The position numbers and the translations under genes were made by a program. From Dyadobacter pollutisoli (GTDB lineage Bacteria > Bacteroidota > Bacteroidia > Cytophagales > Spirosomataceae): a stretch of DNA of 64,000 nucleotides. The stretch covers positions 6,732,501 to 6,796,500 of the forward strand of contig NZ_CP112998.1 of NCBI RefSeq assembly GCF_026625565.1, written 5' to 3'. Of the stretch, positions 44,662 to 54,063 are shown piece after piece; position 1 is the stretch's first letter, and each line of letters opens with the position of its first letter. The notes beneath the pieces are model-generated. The model was not told where the DNA came from. It ran no database searches and saw only the letters and a program-made list of their open reading frames with translations.

Positions 44662-45789
44662 CTATGACAATTCCTTAAAATCAGGCAGTTGTATCAAAGC
44701 GCCGCCTTGCAATGCCGACTCGTGCGCCAAGATTCCGACGCTGGTCCAGTTGGCCGACTGCCATGCATTCGGGAACGGCTCGCGGTCTTCGATCAGTGCG
44801 CTGATAAACTCGTGTGCGAGGTGCGGGTGCGAGCCTCCGTGGCCGCCGCCCTGTACAAATGATAAGTGCGAATTATCGTCGAGATCATACACGCCGTGGC
44901 CGGTGAAATGCTGAATTTCCTGCGGCAGATAATGTGCGTAATCCGGCGTAGTGACCTTTTCAGCGATTTCATGCTCAGGTTTTTTCGCAGTGTGGATCAC
45001 AGGATCTTCACCTTCTATCAATGGCCATTCAAATGACTTTTTGCTTCCGTACACTTCAAAGCTTTCGCGATACTGACGCGCCACATCAAACAATGAACGG
45101 TACACATATGCCGACAAATCGCTGTCTTTGAATTTAATATGTGCCGATTCTACTGCGAATGGCGAGTTATGAATTTTGGCAAGATCTTCACTGATCGTTC
45201 CTGATCCAAAGCAGGAAACGTACTCCGCTTCCAGTTTGAGCAAGCCCGCTACCGGTCCCACGCAGTGTGTTGCGTAGTGCATCGGGGGTAATCCAGGCCA
45301 GTAATCAGGCCAGCCTTCCATGTCCTGCTGGTGGCTGGCTTTCAGGAACTGAACTTTGCCGAGCTCGCCTTTTTCATATAATTCTTTAACGAAGAGAAAT
45401 TCCCGGGCGTACACCACGGTTTCCATCATCATATATTTTTTGCCTGATTCTTTGGTGGCTTTTACGATTTCAATGCAATCCTCCACGCTTGTTGCCATGG
45501 GTACTGTGCAAGCCACGTGCTTGCCGGCGCGCAATGCTTTCAATGTCTGCTCGGCGTGGTTGGGGATAGGGGAGTTAATGTGAACCGCATCTACATTCGG
45601 GTCATTCAAAAGATCATCGTAACTTGTGTAGCGCACTTCAATGCCATATTGGTCGCCCACGGCATTCAGCTTGGACTCGGTACGCTGGCAAATGGCATAC
45701 ATATTAGCATTGGGATGTTGCTGATAAATGGGGATAAATTCGGCTCCGAAGCCTAGTCCAACGATTGCAACATTAATTTTTTGAGACAT
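44662..45789 (-). CDS. Gfo/Idh/MocA-like protein without the EKP motif
   Basis: The 375-residue protein has a Rossmann start (VAIVGLGFGAEFIPIYQ). At the position of the conserved E-K-P catalytic motif it reads HVACTVPMATSVEDC: Glu and Lys are Thr95 and Val96 (codon 45504-45502). The usual lysine that contacts the nicotinamide is therefore missing. The C-terminal half has MHYATHCVGPVAGLL, and HLAHEFISALIEDREPFPNAWQS as in family members. It may still bind a dinucleotide and act on a substrate by another mechanism, or be a binding protein. It lies 173 bp upstream of the ThuA/azurin lipoprotein on the same strand. Confidence 0.88.
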   Translation of the reverse strand: MSQKINVAIVGLGFGAEFIPIYQQHPNANMYAICQRTESKLNAVGDQYGIEVRYTSYDDLLNDPNVDAVHINSPIPNHAEQTLKALRAGKHVACTVPMATSVEDCIEIVKATKESGKKYMMMETVVYAREFLFVKELYEKGELGKVQFLKASHQQDMEGWPDYWPGLPPMHYATHCVGPVAGLLKLEAEYVSCFGSGTISEDLAKIHNSPFAVESAHIKFKDSDLSAYVYRSLFDVARQYRESFEVYGSKKSFEWPLIEGEDPVIHTAKKPEHEIAEKVTTPDYAHYLPQEIQHFTGHGVYDLDDNSHLSFVQGGGHGGSHPHLAHEFISALIEDREPFPNAWQSANWTSVGILAHESALQGGALIQLPDFKELS

Positions 45790-46023
45790 ACTTAAAACAG
45801 GTTAATGATTTCGTTTTGAATGGTTTAGTGCTGTGAAATTGAGAAACCCGGCCACTAAGGACAGGCAATTGGATTGACAATACAATTTTAAAACAAAATA
45901 GTGCTAAAAACTTTACGTCTTTTGATTAGTACTGACTGTATTTTGATGTATTTTTAAGTCATTGGAGGTTTTTAAGCAAAAAATGGCTAGAAAAATAACG
46001 CTATTTAACCAAAAACACAATTC

Positions 46024-46578
46024 ATGATCAGGAAAGCGACCCCGGAAGATGCAGATGCTGTCGCGCCATTGTTAGTTCAGGCATTGGGACACATTGCGGG
46101 TATTTTTGCAGGATCGGAAAATTATGAGGCTGCTACTCCGCTGGTGAAGACATTCTTTGAGAGAGATGATAATCAGTACAGCTACATTAATACATTGGTT
46201 TTTGAAGATGAGACCGGGGTTATCGGCTCTGTTACCGGTTACGATGGTGCGCGGCTTCACGAGTTGCGTCAGCCGGTCATCGACCGTTTGCGCGAGTTTC
46301 AGCCGGATTTTACACCCGGAGACGAAACGGAAGCCGGAGAATATTATATAGATTGTGCGAGTGTCGACCCGGCGCATCAGGGAAAAGGGATTGGCAAGAA
46401 GCTGATTACTGCCTTTTGTGAACTTGCAGCCTCATCAGGTTTCGAAAAAGTGGGATTGATCGTGGATAAGGTCAATCCAGCAGCCAAAAGACTATATGAA
46501 GACCTGGGATTTGATGTTGCCGGAGAAAAGGACTTTCTGGGACATAGGTATTTTCATATGGTCAGGAAAGTATTGTAA
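46024..46578 (+). CDS. GNAT-family N-acetyltransferase
   Basis: The 184-residue enzyme transfers an acetyl group from acetyl-CoA. The acetyl-CoA loop is CASVDPAHQGKGIGKKLITAF (the Q-G-K-G-I-G motif), and the C-terminal region KVNPAAKRLYEDLGFDVAGEKDF is typical. The N-terminus MIRKATPEDADAVAPLLVQAL is the classic GNAT first strand and helix. The substrate is unknown. It is the first gene of a plus-strand run with the acyltransferase and GH125 genes (gaps 28 and 83 bp). Confidence 0.92.
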   Translation: MIRKATPEDADAVAPLLVQALGHIAGIFAGSENYEAATPLVKTFFERDDNQYSYINTLVFEDETGVIGSVTGYDGARLHELRQPVIDRLREFQPDFTPGDETEAGEYYIDCASVDPAHQGKGIGKKLITAFCELAASSGFEKVGLIVDKVNPAAKRLYEDLGFDVAGEKDFLGHRYFHMVRKVL

Positions 46579-46606
46579 TTGAAAAACTAAACTCTTAAAT
46601 ATTGAT

Positions 46607-47869
46607 ATGAAGCAACGGCTACTCTCGCTGGATGTCCTTCGCGGGCTCACCATTATCATGATGACCATCGTTAACAATCCCGGCGACTGGGGGCATGTAT
46701 ACGCGCCGCTGCTCCACGCTGAGTGGCACGGCTGCACACCTACTGATCTCGTATTTCCTACTTTTCTTTTTATTGTAGGCATTTCCATTGTGCTGGCTAC
46801 TCCTCAAAAATCGTGGAATGCGACTGTTGTCCAGAAGATTGTGACACGGACACTCCGGATATTTTGCCTCGGCGTGTTTTACGGGTTTTTCAGCAGGATC
46901 CATATGTTTGGCCTGGAAGGGTTACCATTGCTAGGCATCCGGCTTGTTTTTACCGCAATCGTGGTGGTCGCATTATTTGCAGATTACGACCGGAAATGGC
47001 AGTTTATCACAGCATTGTCCATATTTCTGGTCATGATGGTGTTGGCATTTGGCGGATTTGAACAATTTAAAACCGTGCGGATTCCCGGCGTATTGCAACG
47101 GATCGCCGTCGTGTATCTGATCGCGTCACTACTATATCTGAGATCCGGCTGGGTGACGCAGGCCATTGTGGGCGTTGTGTTACTACTCGGCTACTGGGGC
47201 ATGATGACATTAATTCCGGTTCCGGGAGTGGGCGCGGCCAATCTTGATAAAGGCACAAACCTGGCTGCCTGGCTGGATAATCTGCTACTGCCCGGACATT
47301 TGTGGGCTACTTCCAAAACCTGGGACCCGGAAGGACTTTTGAGTACCATACCAGCGATCGGCACGGGCATTGCGGGTTTGCTGATCGGGACATTGCTACG
47401 GGCGAACATGGATAAAAACAAAAGGGTAATGTACCTGTTAATGGCAGCATTGGGCGGTATAGCATTGGGCTGGCTGTGGAGCCTGGCTTTTCCTTTGAAC
47501 AAAGCGCTTTGGACCAGTTCATTTGTGTTGTACGCCGCAGGTTGGGCGCTGTTATGCCTGGCTTTACTGTATTATATTATTGATGTAAAAGGTTACTCCG
47601 GCTGGACGACATTCTTTGTGATTTTTGGTGTAAATCCGATGGTCGTTTTCTTCTTTTCCGGTCTGATCGTAAGGATTTTGAATGCTGTTAAAGTAACTAA
47701 TCCAACGGGTGCAGAAATGGATTTTGTGCCCTATCTCTACCAATACCAGATCTCGCCACTTTTCTCCGATCCGATGAATGCGTCGCTGGCTTATGCATTG
47801 CTGTACCTAACATTGTGGTTTGCGATTTTGGTTATTCTTTACCGTAATAAGCTGGTCTTTAAGGTTTGA
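46607..47869 (+). CDS. HGSNAT/DUF5009-type membrane acyltransferase
   Basis: The 420-residue protein has about 10-11 membrane helices and probably transfers acetyl groups to glycans across the inner membrane. The start RLLSLDVLRGLTIIMMTIVNNPGDW and HAEWHGCTPTDLVFPTFLFIVG match the heparan-alpha-glucosaminide N-acetyltransferase group; the His residues there are candidates for the acyl carrier. It sits between a GNAT gene and a GH125 gene in one orientation. A role in modification of amino-sugar or mannose-containing glycans is plausible. Confidence 0.9.
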   Translation: MKQRLLSLDVLRGLTIIMMTIVNNPGDWGHVYAPLLHAEWHGCTPTDLVFPTFLFIVGISIVLATPQKSWNATVVQKIVTRTLRIFCLGVFYGFFSRIHMFGLEGLPLLGIRLVFTAIVVVALFADYDRKWQFITALSIFLVMMVLAFGGFEQFKTVRIPGVLQRIAVVYLIASLLYLRSGWVTQAIVGVVLLLGYWGMMTLIPVPGVGAANLDKGTNLAAWLDNLLLPGHLWATSKTWDPEGLLSTIPAIGTGIAGLLIGTLLRANMDKNKRVMYLLMAALGGIALGWLWSLAFPLNKALWTSSFVLYAAGWALLCLALLYYIIDVKGYSGWTTFFVIFGVNPMVVFFFSGLIVRILNAVKVTNPTGAEMDFVPYLYQYQISPLFSDPMNASLAYALLYLTLWFAILVILYRNKLVFKV

Positions 47870-47952
47870 TTTCTTTATGAAGCGAAGCAGAAAAATTTAC
47901 CTAAATTGCTTCTTTAAAATTTTTTAAGAATTCAAATTTTCACCTGAATCCA

Positions 47953-49389
47953 ATGTTTGAACGCAGAACATTCATAAAGACCAGTGCCCTGGCTGTTGCA
48001 GGACTAGGCATTTCGAAATGGTCATTTGCCAAAAATGCAGCCGCAGATTTCCCGGTAGTGCGCATTCCAGCCGATAAGCGCAGCTTTACAAGCGCGGCGG
48101 TAGAGGCGACGATCGTCAGAATGAAAAAAGTGGTTAAGGATCCCGAGCTGGCCTGGTTGTTTGAAAACTGTTTTCCTAACACGATCGATACCACCGTTCA
48201 TTACAAGCCCATTGACGGCAAACCCGATACATTCGTGATTACGGGCGACATCGACGCCATGTGGCTGCGTGACAGTACCGCACAAGTTTGGCCATACCTG
48301 CCTTTATTAAAAGAAGACGATCACTTAAAGGAAATGGTAGCGGGGCTGATCAACCGTCAAACCAAATGCATTATCATCGATCCCTATGCCAATGCATTTT
48401 ACGACCGCCCGAAGGAAAGCGAGTGGACGAAAGACGCGACGGCCATGAAACCAATGCTCCACGAAAGGAAATGGGAACTGGATTCACTTTGCTACACGAT
48501 CCGGCTGGCATATAACTACTGGAAAACAACCGGTGATACCAAACCTTTCGACGCCGACTGGCGGAAAGCGATGGGGCTAATCCTGCAAACCTGCAAAGAA
48601 CAGCAGCGTAAAACGGGTCCTGGTCCCTATAAGTTTGGCCGCGTTACTTCATGGTCTACCGATACGGTTCCCGGCAACGGCTATGGTAATCCCATTAAAC
48701 CAAACGGGTTGATTGCGAGTACTTTCCGGCCTTCGGATGATGCTACGGTGTTCCCATTTTTTGTTCCAAGCAACTTCTTTGCAGTAGTTTCATTCCGTGA
48801 AGTCGCCGAGCTTTTGGAAAAAACAGCGGGTTCAGAAGAAGCTAAACTGGCTGGGGAATTTAAGGCGCTGGCACTGGAAGTGGAGAATGCATTGAAAAAG
48901 TTCGCGGTTTATCCACATCCTCAATTTGGTAAGATCTATGCATTCGAAGTGGACGGTTTTGGTAATCACCTCTTAATGGATGACGCCGGTATTCCTGGAC
49001 TGATCAGTATGCCATACCTGGGAGCGATGTCGGTGAAAGATCCAATTTATATCAATACCCGGAAGTTCGTCCTGAGCGATTCTAATCCATATTTTTTCAA
49101 AGGTAAAGCGGGAGAGGGATTGGGAAGTCCGCATACGTTGGTGGACCAGGTATGGCCAATGGGGATCATTGCCCGGGCTATCACTTCTACGGACGATAGG
49201 GAAATTGAGGCGCAATTGAAGCAGCTGAAAATGACGCATAACCATACCGGTTTTATGCATGAATCATTCGATAAAGACGACGACGCCAAGTTCACCCGTA
49301 AATGGTTCGCCTGGGTCAACACGCTTTTTGGAGAACTGATTCTGAAATTAGAAAAAGAGCGCCCGCATTTGTTGGCGAAGGTTTATTGA
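47953..49389 (+). CDS. Glycoside hydrolase family 125 (exo-alpha-1,6-mannosidase)
   Basis: The 478-residue exported enzyme probably removes terminal alpha-1,6-mannose. The N-terminus MFERRTFIKTSALAVAGLGIS carries a twin-arginine pattern. The family core includes VITGDIDAMWLRDSTAQVWPYL, DPYANAFYDRPKESEWTKDAT, PMLHERKWELDSLCYTIRLAY, RPSDDATVFPFFVPSNFFA, and later LVDQVWPMGIIARA and TGFMHESFDKDDDAKFTRKWFAW. The catalytic Asp/Glu cannot be assigned without alignment. It is the last gene of a plus-strand run. No SusCD or other mannosidase lies beside it. Confidence 0.93.
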   Translation: MFERRTFIKTSALAVAGLGISKWSFAKNAAADFPVVRIPADKRSFTSAAVEATIVRMKKVVKDPELAWLFENCFPNTIDTTVHYKPIDGKPDTFVITGDIDAMWLRDSTAQVWPYLPLLKEDDHLKEMVAGLINRQTKCIIIDPYANAFYDRPKESEWTKDATAMKPMLHERKWELDSLCYTIRLAYNYWKTTGDTKPFDADWRKAMGLILQTCKEQQRKTGPGPYKFGRVTSWSTDTVPGNGYGNPIKPNGLIASTFRPSDDATVFPFFVPSNFFAVVSFREVAELLEKTAGSEEAKLAGEFKALALEVENALKKFAVYPHPQFGKIYAFEVDGFGNHLLMDDAGIPGLISMPYLGAMSVKDPIYINTRKFVLSDSNPYFFKGKAGEGLGSPHTLVDQVWPMGIIARAITSTDDREIEAQLKQLKMTHNHTGFMHESFDKDDDAKFTRKWFAWVNTLFGELILKLEKERPHLLAKVY

Positions 49390-49399
49390 TGTGCATAAT

Positions 49400-49514
49400 G
49401 TTGCATGCCTACGGCATTTTGAATGCGCGGTATGCAAACATAATGCTACCGAAGTTACATCGCTACGCGATTTTTGCGACCGTGCTAAATCGCGTAGCGA
49501 TGTAACCTCGGTAG
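49400..49514. repeat. Modular hairpin repeats, island A
   Basis: Three units are visible: 49400-49419 (minus), 49446-49474 (minus) and 49487-49514 (plus), with a fourth inside the terminator at 49539-49558 (plus). Each starts AAA, then a 4-5-bp stem with loop GTA, then TGTAAC or TGCAAC, often CTCGGTAG. The stem is TCGC/GCGA in two units and TGCC/GGCA (or GGTA) in the others. The two TCGC units face each other as a long inverted repeat. Confidence 0.8.
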
Positions 49515-49536
49515 AAAATAAAAGTCAATACGATAT

Positions 49537-49577
49537 AAAAATGCCGTAGGTATGTAACAATCACCTACGGCATTTTT
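49537..49577. terminator. Bidirectional terminator between GH125 and higA
   Basis: Perfect 14-bp arms AAAAATGCCGTAGG (49537-49550) and CCTACGGCATTTTT (49564-49577) lie between converging genes. The left arm contains a repeat unit of island A, so the terminator appears to be built from repeat sequence. Confidence 0.85.
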
Positions 49578-49596
49578 AATGTTGGGAAGTTCAATG

Positions 49597-49980
49597 TCAA
49601 ATATGTTCCAAAATGAAATCAGCGGAAACGTTCAATTTTTTATGAAGTGCCTTGATAAATGGAATGTCGGGCTTTTGTTTTCCGCTGAGAATCATCGATA
49701 ATTTGACGGGAGAAACACCCAACGTCTCGGCGAGGTCTTTTTGTTTAAGACGCATTTCGTACATACGTAACTCAATCATTCCTTCCAAAGTTTTCGGCGC
49801 TGAAATTGGATAAATTTCAAGCTCATATGCCTCCAAAGCAAGCGCGATCTGGCGAATTTCTTCTGACTCATCAGATGTCACATTTTCTTCGCCTTTTCGC
49901 ATCAAGACATCGACCCGCGCCAGTAGTTCCGCGTGTTCCTGCTCGTTTGTTACCTTGTATTTAGAAGTTTCGTTTTTCAT
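49597..49980 (-). CDS. higA: HigA-type antitoxin
   Basis: The 127-residue antitoxin has an N-terminal helical region and a C-terminal HTH: EMRLKQKDLAETLGVSPVKLSMILSGKQKPDIPFIKALHKKLNVSADFIL, a clear HTH-XRE fold. It pairs with the toxin gene, whose stop overlaps its start (49977-49980, ATGA). The order toxin then antitoxin is the HigBA order. It probably binds the two palindromes at 50302-50336 and represses the pair, and it neutralises the toxin. Confidence 0.9.
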   Translation of the reverse strand: MKNETSKYKVTNEQEHAELLARVDVLMRKGEENVTSDESEEIRQIALALEAYELEIYPISAPKTLEGMIELRMYEMRLKQKDLAETLGVSPVKLSMILSGKQKPDIPFIKALHKKLNVSADFILEHI

Positions 49981-50270
49981 AAAGCTTTGACGTCGAGTTT
50001 GTCATATTCACTATGAGTCCCTATAAACCTGATATAGACAGTTCTCACATTAAAGTGTATCCGGGCAATCAGACGGTAACGGTTTCCTCTGATATTAAAC
50101 ACATACAAATCGTTGCCAACAGCATCCACAGAATTAAATAGATTTCTAATTTCTGAAAAGTTTGAAAAGCTCGCTTTTGTAACAATCGCTCTCCAGTTGT
50201 TGAGCGCATCTTCAATATCTGGATGCAGTTCAATAAAAGTCCGAAACGTACTAGTACTAAAAATAATCAT
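49977..50270 (-). CDS. higB: HigB-type mRNA interferase toxin
   Basis: The 97-residue toxin starts at 50270 (MIIFSTSTFRTFIELHPDIED); the longer frame from 50285 adds only a few residues. RelE/HigB-fold features include NNWRAIVTKASFSNFSEIRNLF, VFNIRGNRYRLIARIHFN and the C-terminal VYIRFIGTHSEYDKLDV, which matches the PF09907 group, with conserved Arg and His-Tyr residues thought to cleave ribosome-bound mRNA. It overlaps higA by 4 bp and is first in the operon. Confidence 0.92.
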   Translation of the reverse strand: MIIFSTSTFRTFIELHPDIEDALNNWRAIVTKASFSNFSEIRNLFNSVDAVGNDLYVFNIRGNRYRLIARIHFNVRTVYIRFIGTHSEYDKLDVKAL

Positions 50271-50301
50271 AGTGTGTATTTGCACGCAAGATATCAGAAA
50301 A

Positions 50302-50336
50302 TTAAGAAAATCTTAAATTAGTTAAGAAATTCTTAA
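50302..50336. promoter_or_regulatory. Twin TTAAGA-N3-TCTTAA operators upstream of higBA
   Basis: Two perfect palindromes, TTAAGA-N3-TCTTAA, lie at 50302-50316 and 50322-50336. Their centres are 20 bp apart, two helical turns, so two dimers would lie on the same face. They are 32 bp upstream of the toxin start. They are likely HigA operators. Confidence 0.75.
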
Positions 50337-50346
50337 TTAAATCTCT

Positions 50347-51519
50347 CTAACCCTCTACGACAATCTTGGACTTTGCAGCCCGTCTTCTCGCACCAACCGC
50401 TCTGACCGGCGTTTTCTTACTCTTCGTCTTCTTACCAAGCCAGATAATAATCCCCGTCACCGGTAATGTCGCCGCGATCAACGCTGCCAGGAATGCGATG
50501 ATTTTGGTGGGCCAGCCTAGCAGACTGCCTGTATGGATCGGGTACACCAGCCTCCTGACCTTCATTCCTCTCGTTTCCGAGGCATAAAGTCGCTTGCTGA
50601 TCAGCCGAGCATCATTTTTACCGAAATACAGGAAATTGACAATGTTGCTGATTGCAGCATGATCGTCGGCTTTGGACACGGTGATGGAAATACTGTCGGA
50701 TTCAGGAATGGTCATTAGTATTCTCCCGGGATTGGGAAGCTGGTGATTGGTTTCTGTGAATATCTTTTCCAAAGTGCCTTGGCTCGCCGGTACTAATGAA
50801 ATGTTCGCCGGCGCTTCTCTTTTTTGCTGAGGCTTGCCATCGAAAGTAATGTAGATCATGTTGTTGACCCATTTGTAACTCCAAACCAGGCCTGTAGCCG
50901 CTATGATAAACACGATTGGCAGCGTGTAAAACCCGAATACGGCGTGCAAATCCCAGTTCAACCGCTTGAATTTGGCACCCCATTTTACCGTAAAACGCTG
51001 CTTGCGGTTTTTTCTGTTGGGCCACCAGAGTACCAGCCCGGTGATCATGATGACGAGGAACATGACACACGAAATGCCGGTAATCACCTTCCCGGTTTCT
51101 TCGAGGCACAGGTAGCGGTGTAGTTGCAGTACCACGTGAAAAAAAGCATCATTTTCCTGCCTCGTACCAGCGATTTGTCCGGTGTAAGGATTGACTGCAA
51201 CGGAAAATATATCCTTTTCTTTTTTGCCGGATTTTAATCCAAAAACAACGGTACGATCAGCACCCGGTTCGAATGAGATCCTGGTTATTTTTTTGCCGGG
51301 AAACTGCCGGGCGACATTGCGCTGCAAAACATCCAACGGAAGTCTTGGCTGACCATCGACGACATTGACGACATGAAATTGTTTGTTGATAACAGGTTCC
51401 AGCTCGTCTTCGAACACAAGCAGGCAGCCGCTCAGGGCCACTACAAAAACCACAAGGCCGGAGGAAATCCCCAGCCATAAATGCAGTTGCGATGCAATTT
51501 TCTTCAATGTTTTTTTCAC
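50347..51519 (-). CDS. PepSY-associated membrane protein
   Basis: The 390-residue inner-membrane protein has four or so helices. The N-terminal LHLWLGISSGLVVFVVALSGCLLVFEDEL is the PepSY_TM start. Then come a periplasmic loop with two PepSY-like regions, LHRYLCLEETGKVITGISCVMFLVIMITGLVLWWP, LNWDLHAVFGFYTLPIVFIIAATGLVWSY, and a Lys/Arg-rich C-terminus. Several His residues (LHLW, LHRY, LHAVFG) may bind haem or metal. It is 28 bp below the TonB receptor gene, and such pairs act in reduction or uptake of ferric siderophores. Confidence 0.9.
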   Translation of the reverse strand: MKKTLKKIASQLHLWLGISSGLVVFVVALSGCLLVFEDELEPVINKQFHVVNVVDGQPRLPLDVLQRNVARQFPGKKITRISFEPGADRTVVFGLKSGKKEKDIFSVAVNPYTGQIAGTRQENDAFFHVVLQLHRYLCLEETGKVITGISCVMFLVIMITGLVLWWPNRKNRKQRFTVKWGAKFKRLNWDLHAVFGFYTLPIVFIIAATGLVWSYKWVNNMIYITFDGKPQQKREAPANISLVPASQGTLEKIFTETNHQLPNPGRILMTIPESDSISITVSKADDHAAISNIVNFLYFGKNDARLISKRLYASETRGMKVRRLVYPIHTGSLLGWPTKIIAFLAALIAATLPVTGIIIWLGKKTKSKKTPVRAVGARRRAAKSKIVVEG

Positions 51520-51547
51520 AGGTTCAGTTTATGAAATAGACCAACAT

Positions 51548-54022
51548 TTAAAAAGTGTAAGATATCGTCGCCATAAAATTGCGTGGAGCGCCAGGGAAAA
51601 GTCGCAGGTAATCGTATCCGCCAACCCAGTATGTTTTGTTGGCAAGGTTGTTCAGGTTAACCTGGAATTGGAATTTGTCGATCTTGTAATAAATCGCTCC
51701 GTTCAGCAATGCGTAACCTGGTAAGGTTTGCGTATTGTTGATAGAAACATTGCGCTCAGTTACAAAATTTCCTCCCAAACCAAGCCCAAAGCCGCTTAAT
51801 GCATTGTTCACGAATGTATATTTTGTCCATAAGCTTCCCTGATTTTTAGGCGCATTGGGTTTTTGCAGATTCACCAGAACCTGATCCGTTGTTTTGGAAC
51901 CGGCGTCCGTGATCTTCGCATCGTTATAGCTGTATGTAAGGATCATATTCCAGTTAGGAAGGATGTTTCCTGTCATATCAAACTCAACACCTTTCGCTTT
52001 TTCTTCACCGATTTGCTGCATCAAATTCGGGTTGTCCGCTGCATTGGCTGAGTATAATGTGTTGGTTTGTGTGATCTGGTACACAGATACATTGGCTGTC
52101 AACCGGCCGTCGATCCATTCTGTTTTCAAACCTGCTTCCGACAAACTGCTCCGGATCGGGTCAAACGGTCCGCCTGACAACGGATCGCTCTGTACAGTGG
52201 CGTCCTGAGGATTGTATCCTTTGGTGTAAGTACCATAGACATTAATATTGTTCGTCAGCGTATACACCGCCCCGATACGTGGCAGCAAAGCGTGCTGAGT
52301 CACATTGGCTTCATTATTGGTAGTGTAGTTCTTTTTATCAATGTAGGTATCATAGCGCAACCCCAACAAAATCTGTAAACGTTTGATTTTGAGTTGTTCC
52401 TGCAAGTACAGACCGTGTAATTTGTAAAGAACAGGTGTAGTGGCAGAATTGGTAATGACATTGAAAGTGTACTTGGAAGGATCCTCCATGTTGTTGTTCT
52501 GCAACGTGAGGTCGTAGTGCGAAATGTTGGGTTTAGGAATACTTCTTACGACACCATTTTCAGTGTAATTGTAGAAAATGTATTTCTCAGGTGTTTTAGC
52601 ATTGTAAGCCGCAGCACCTCCCGCTTTCAACAAATAACCATTCGCTGTCTGCTGTCCCGAGCCTTTTGGGGTCATGGATTGAATGTAGTCGTATCCCGCA
52701 ACAAGCTTATGTTCTGCAATTCCTGTGTTGAAGTTATGGTTCACGAACAATGAAACATTATCCATAAAAGACTTTGTTTTGCGGATAAAAACTTGTCTTG
52801 CCACTAGGTTTTCAATCGATTTTCCAGCCGAATCCACACCATTGACATTGCTGCTGCGGTGTTCGAGCAGATCCTCAGAGTAGCCGGTACGCAGGTAGGC
52901 CACATTGAATGAGGTATTTTGGGTAAACTGGTGGTTCAGCGAAGTCGTGATCAGGTAGGTTTCCTCATTGAGGTAATCATTCACTGCATTCAGTGAAGTT
53001 TTGATGGAGCTGGAATACAGGTCATTTCCCTTCACCGACTGCCCGCGATCGAGGCGACTGTTGGATCTGTTGTACACCAGGTCAAAATTGATGCGGGTTT
53101 TATCGGTTGGTAAGAACGATACAGATGGGGCTACGATGATGTTTTTGTCAAATTGAAGGTTTCGGAAACCTTGTGCATTTACGTATCCGAGGTTCAAGCG
53201 ATACAGCAATGTTTTCTTTTCGTTCATTGGCCCCGTAAAGTCAGCCAGCGTCCGCAGTGTATTGAAGCTGCCGGTCGTGAATGTGAGCGATTTTTGTGGG
53301 GTTGTTAAAGGCTTTTTGGTAACCCGGTTAATGGTTCCGCCCGGCGACGTATTGCCATACAATGCAGACGCGGCACCTTTGATCACTTCCACTCTTTCCA
53401 GGTAGTTTACCGGCGGCTGTTTCCAAAAGCCCGAGAATGTCCTGAGGCCGTTTACAAGCTGGGTAGTGCTGCCACCATTCATGCGGAAACCACGGATTGT
53501 AAGGTCATCATAGAAAGTGAACTGGTTAACCCCGCTCATGTTTTTCACTGCGTCGCCCATCAGAAAAGTGCCCTGGTCGCGCATTACTTCCTTCGTAATG
53601 TAGCTGATCGCCTGCGGCACTTCCTTAATTGGCGTCGCCGTTTTACTGGCGATAAACGACAGGTCATTTTTGTAAGTAGTCTCGCGGCGGCCTGTGATTT
53701 CCACTGTTTGCAGCTCGTGCGCATCTTCCGTGGCTGTCAATTGCAATGTTACCGTTTCGTCGGCATTAAGGGAGACATGCTTTTCGATGCGCTTGAAACC
53801 CACTCCTGTACCAATAACCTGGTAATTTCCGGCTGGCAATGTATTAAACTCAAAATCACCGGAGGCGGTTGTAACGGTACCTCTGCCGGTACCTTTCAAT
53901 ATCAGGTTAATGGACTCTATGGGTTCGCCTGAACCATTTGTGACCTGGCCTTTAATTTTCCCTGTTTGAGCGAATGCGGCGACGTTGATAAAGGTAAAAA
54001 GGAGTAAAATATATGTTCTCAT
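51548..54022 (-). CDS. TonB-dependent siderophore-type receptor
   Basis: The 824-residue outer-membrane receptor has a signal peptide (LLLFTFINVAAFAQ). It then has a carboxypeptidase-regulatory-like domain (about 20-105; GKIKGQVTNGSGEPIESINLIL), a plug (KEVPQAISYITKEVMRDQG, SGVNQFTFYDDLTIRGFRMNGG, LERVEVIKGAASALYGNTSPGG) and a barrel of about 600 residues. The QAISY/ALYG-x-x-PGG pattern is typical of ferric-siderophore receptors. Together with the PepSY protein it forms an iron-uptake pair, and a candidate iron-box lies upstream. Confidence 0.92.
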   Translation of the reverse strand: MRTYILLLFTFINVAAFAQTGKIKGQVTNGSGEPIESINLILKGTGRGTVTTASGDFEFNTLPAGNYQVIGTGVGFKRIEKHVSLNADETVTLQLTATEDAHELQTVEITGRRETTYKNDLSFIASKTATPIKEVPQAISYITKEVMRDQGTFLMGDAVKNMSGVNQFTFYDDLTIRGFRMNGGSTTQLVNGLRTFSGFWKQPPVNYLERVEVIKGAASALYGNTSPGGTINRVTKKPLTTPQKSLTFTTGSFNTLRTLADFTGPMNEKKTLLYRLNLGYVNAQGFRNLQFDKNIIVAPSVSFLPTDKTRINFDLVYNRSNSRLDRGQSVKGNDLYSSSIKTSLNAVNDYLNEETYLITTSLNHQFTQNTSFNVAYLRTGYSEDLLEHRSSNVNGVDSAGKSIENLVARQVFIRKTKSFMDNVSLFVNHNFNTGIAEHKLVAGYDYIQSMTPKGSGQQTANGYLLKAGGAAAYNAKTPEKYIFYNYTENGVVRSIPKPNISHYDLTLQNNNMEDPSKYTFNVITNSATTPVLYKLHGLYLQEQLKIKRLQILLGLRYDTYIDKKNYTTNNEANVTQHALLPRIGAVYTLTNNINVYGTYTKGYNPQDATVQSDPLSGGPFDPIRSSLSEAGLKTEWIDGRLTANVSVYQITQTNTLYSANAADNPNLMQQIGEEKAKGVEFDMTGNILPNWNMILTYSYNDAKITDAGSKTTDQVLVNLQKPNAPKNQGSLWTKYTFVNNALSGFGLGLGGNFVTERNVSINNTQTLPGYALLNGAIYYKIDKFQFQVNLNNLANKTYWVGGYDYLRLFPGAPRNFMATISYTF

Positions 54023-54063
54023 GCTGTGATGTAAATAAGATGCTTTCTAAATAGTAAGGCAAA

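Noticed and set aside
49400..49577. CRISPR array in the repeat island
   Set aside because: Units differ in orientation and stem sequence, spacing is irregular, and no cas gene is near.
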